This document shows, piece by piece, positions 27,205 to 27,489 of a DNA stretch of 27,489 nucleotides. The notes under the pieces are model-generated. The model was given only the letters and a program-made list of their open reading frames with translations, ran no database searches and was not told where the DNA came from. The stretch spans positions 1-27,489 of the IMG/VR virus record IMGVR_UViG_3300048033_000488. The stretch is one strand, 5' to 3'. This DNA comes from a virus. Within the stretch, counting starts at the first letter, position 1. Each line of letters begins with the position of its first letter. The translations under genes were made by a program, and so were the position numbers.

Positions 27205-27489
27205 TATACTAAGTCTTCCTCACTCGGTTCGGGGAAAAATTCAGGATGCAACTCCTTACACTTTTCAGTCCACTCACGAATAGCAGAAGATGAACCGAAG
27301 GTATGAATACCCATAGGCGCACACCATACCATAGCACTATCCCAAGCCTCAACAGGCTCTCCATCCCACAATACATCTATATGGTAGGTAGAAGATAGTA
27401 CAGGAGGGGTTAGTTCGTTTCCTTCTTCATCATAAGTTCCTGCTACCTCAACGAGGTTACCAAGATGCACGATAGCGTGGCTATGAGTC
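27204..27489 (-). CDS. Hypothetical phage protein, cut by the window edge
   Basis: The frame is open to the window edge. The first in-frame start inside is a GTG at 27470, but codons upstream remain open (reading HAIVHLGNLVEVAG), so the true start is outside. The visible 90-odd residues contain VHLGNLVEV, EGNELTPPVLSSTYHIDVLW and VWCAPMGIHTFGSS. I recall similar proteins after tail genes in Bacteroidetes phages but not their function. It is coupled by TAATG to the Cys-rich gene. Confidence 0.6.
   Translation of the reverse strand, partial: THSHAIVHLGNLVEVAGTYDEEGNELTPPVLSSTYHIDVLWDGEPVEAWDSAMVWCAPMGIHTFGSSSAIREWTEKCKELHPEFFPEPSEEDLV

Noticed and set aside
1-27489. CRISPR array, insertion sequence or lysogeny module
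   Set aside because: I saw no regularly spaced direct repeats, transposase, integrase or repressor while reading the window.

Overview
The window is part of the genome of a tailed double-stranded DNA phage (or a prophage or metagenomic phage contig) of a Bacteroidetes host, most likely a flavobacterium-like marine bacterium. Four things point to that host group. The structural proteins are of the kinds usual in Bacteroidetes siphoviruses. Shine-Dalgarno sites are absent and starts have A/T-rich leaders. Small genes are chained by 1-22 nt overlaps. The best promoter candidate has a TTTG / TAnnTT(T)G layout. All protein genes I can support lie on the minus strand, so the reading order runs from high to low coordinates. 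I see no integrase, repressor or DNA polymerase.

In reading order: (1) 27489-25300 is a lysis region with a hypothetical gene cut by the window edge, a 47-residue Cys-rich protein, an M15 peptidase endolysin, several small membrane proteins that could be holins, and a lipoprotein with a C-terminal membrane segment (candidate one-piece spanin). (2) 25265-17568 is early and DNA metabolism: RusA-like resolvase, SSB with acidic tail, RecA-fold (DnaB-like) helicase, sigma-70-like factor, AT-hook protein, a PD-(D/E)XK-like protein, RecE-like exonuclease, HNH nuclease, a protein with a DnaA domain IV-like DNA-binding region, and many tiny genes. (3) 17568-15618 is a second PD-(D/E)XK protein, a ParB-like protein, a Mom-like DNA-modification protein and, on the opposite strand, a tRNA-Gly-like gene. 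(4) 15576-13356 is packaging (TerS, TerL) and a tail-assembly-chaperone-like gene with a probable -1 frameshift. (5) 13282-12480 holds small accessory genes separated by hairpins. (6) 12392-1 is virion structure: tail completion, two large tail/baseplate proteins, tape measure, prohead protease, scaffold, major capsid, major tail, portal, head-tail connector, and the start of another structural gene.

The most striking signal is at 15576-16922. A ParB-like gene overlaps a Mom-like (GNAT-fold) base-modification gene. Exactly abutting the Mom-like stop codon, on the + strand, lies a 70-nt tRNA-Gly(UCC)-like gene with its own promoter and a terminator buried in the 3' end of the Mom-like gene. 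The tRNA keeps a perfect acceptor stem and glycine features (first base pairs GCGG, U at the discriminator position). It lacks hallmarks needed for ribosomal use: G18 is A, U33 is A, the T-loop TTC is TGC, and the T-stem is broken. The known Mom modification adds C2H3NO to adenine, exactly one glycyl residue. I propose, as inference, that this is a dedicated non-translational tRNA supplying glycine from Gly-tRNA for DNA hypermodification.

Other items of interest are the T9 frameshift/slippage site, the one-piece spanin candidate, paired acidic -PF tails on SSB and helicase, dyad repeats downstream of the DnaA-like gene, and a recurrent AGAGCAATG leader with hairpins around tiny genes. There is no gene-free stretch over 300 bases once the small genes are counted. 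The longest gap is about 130 bases, at 3074-3205.
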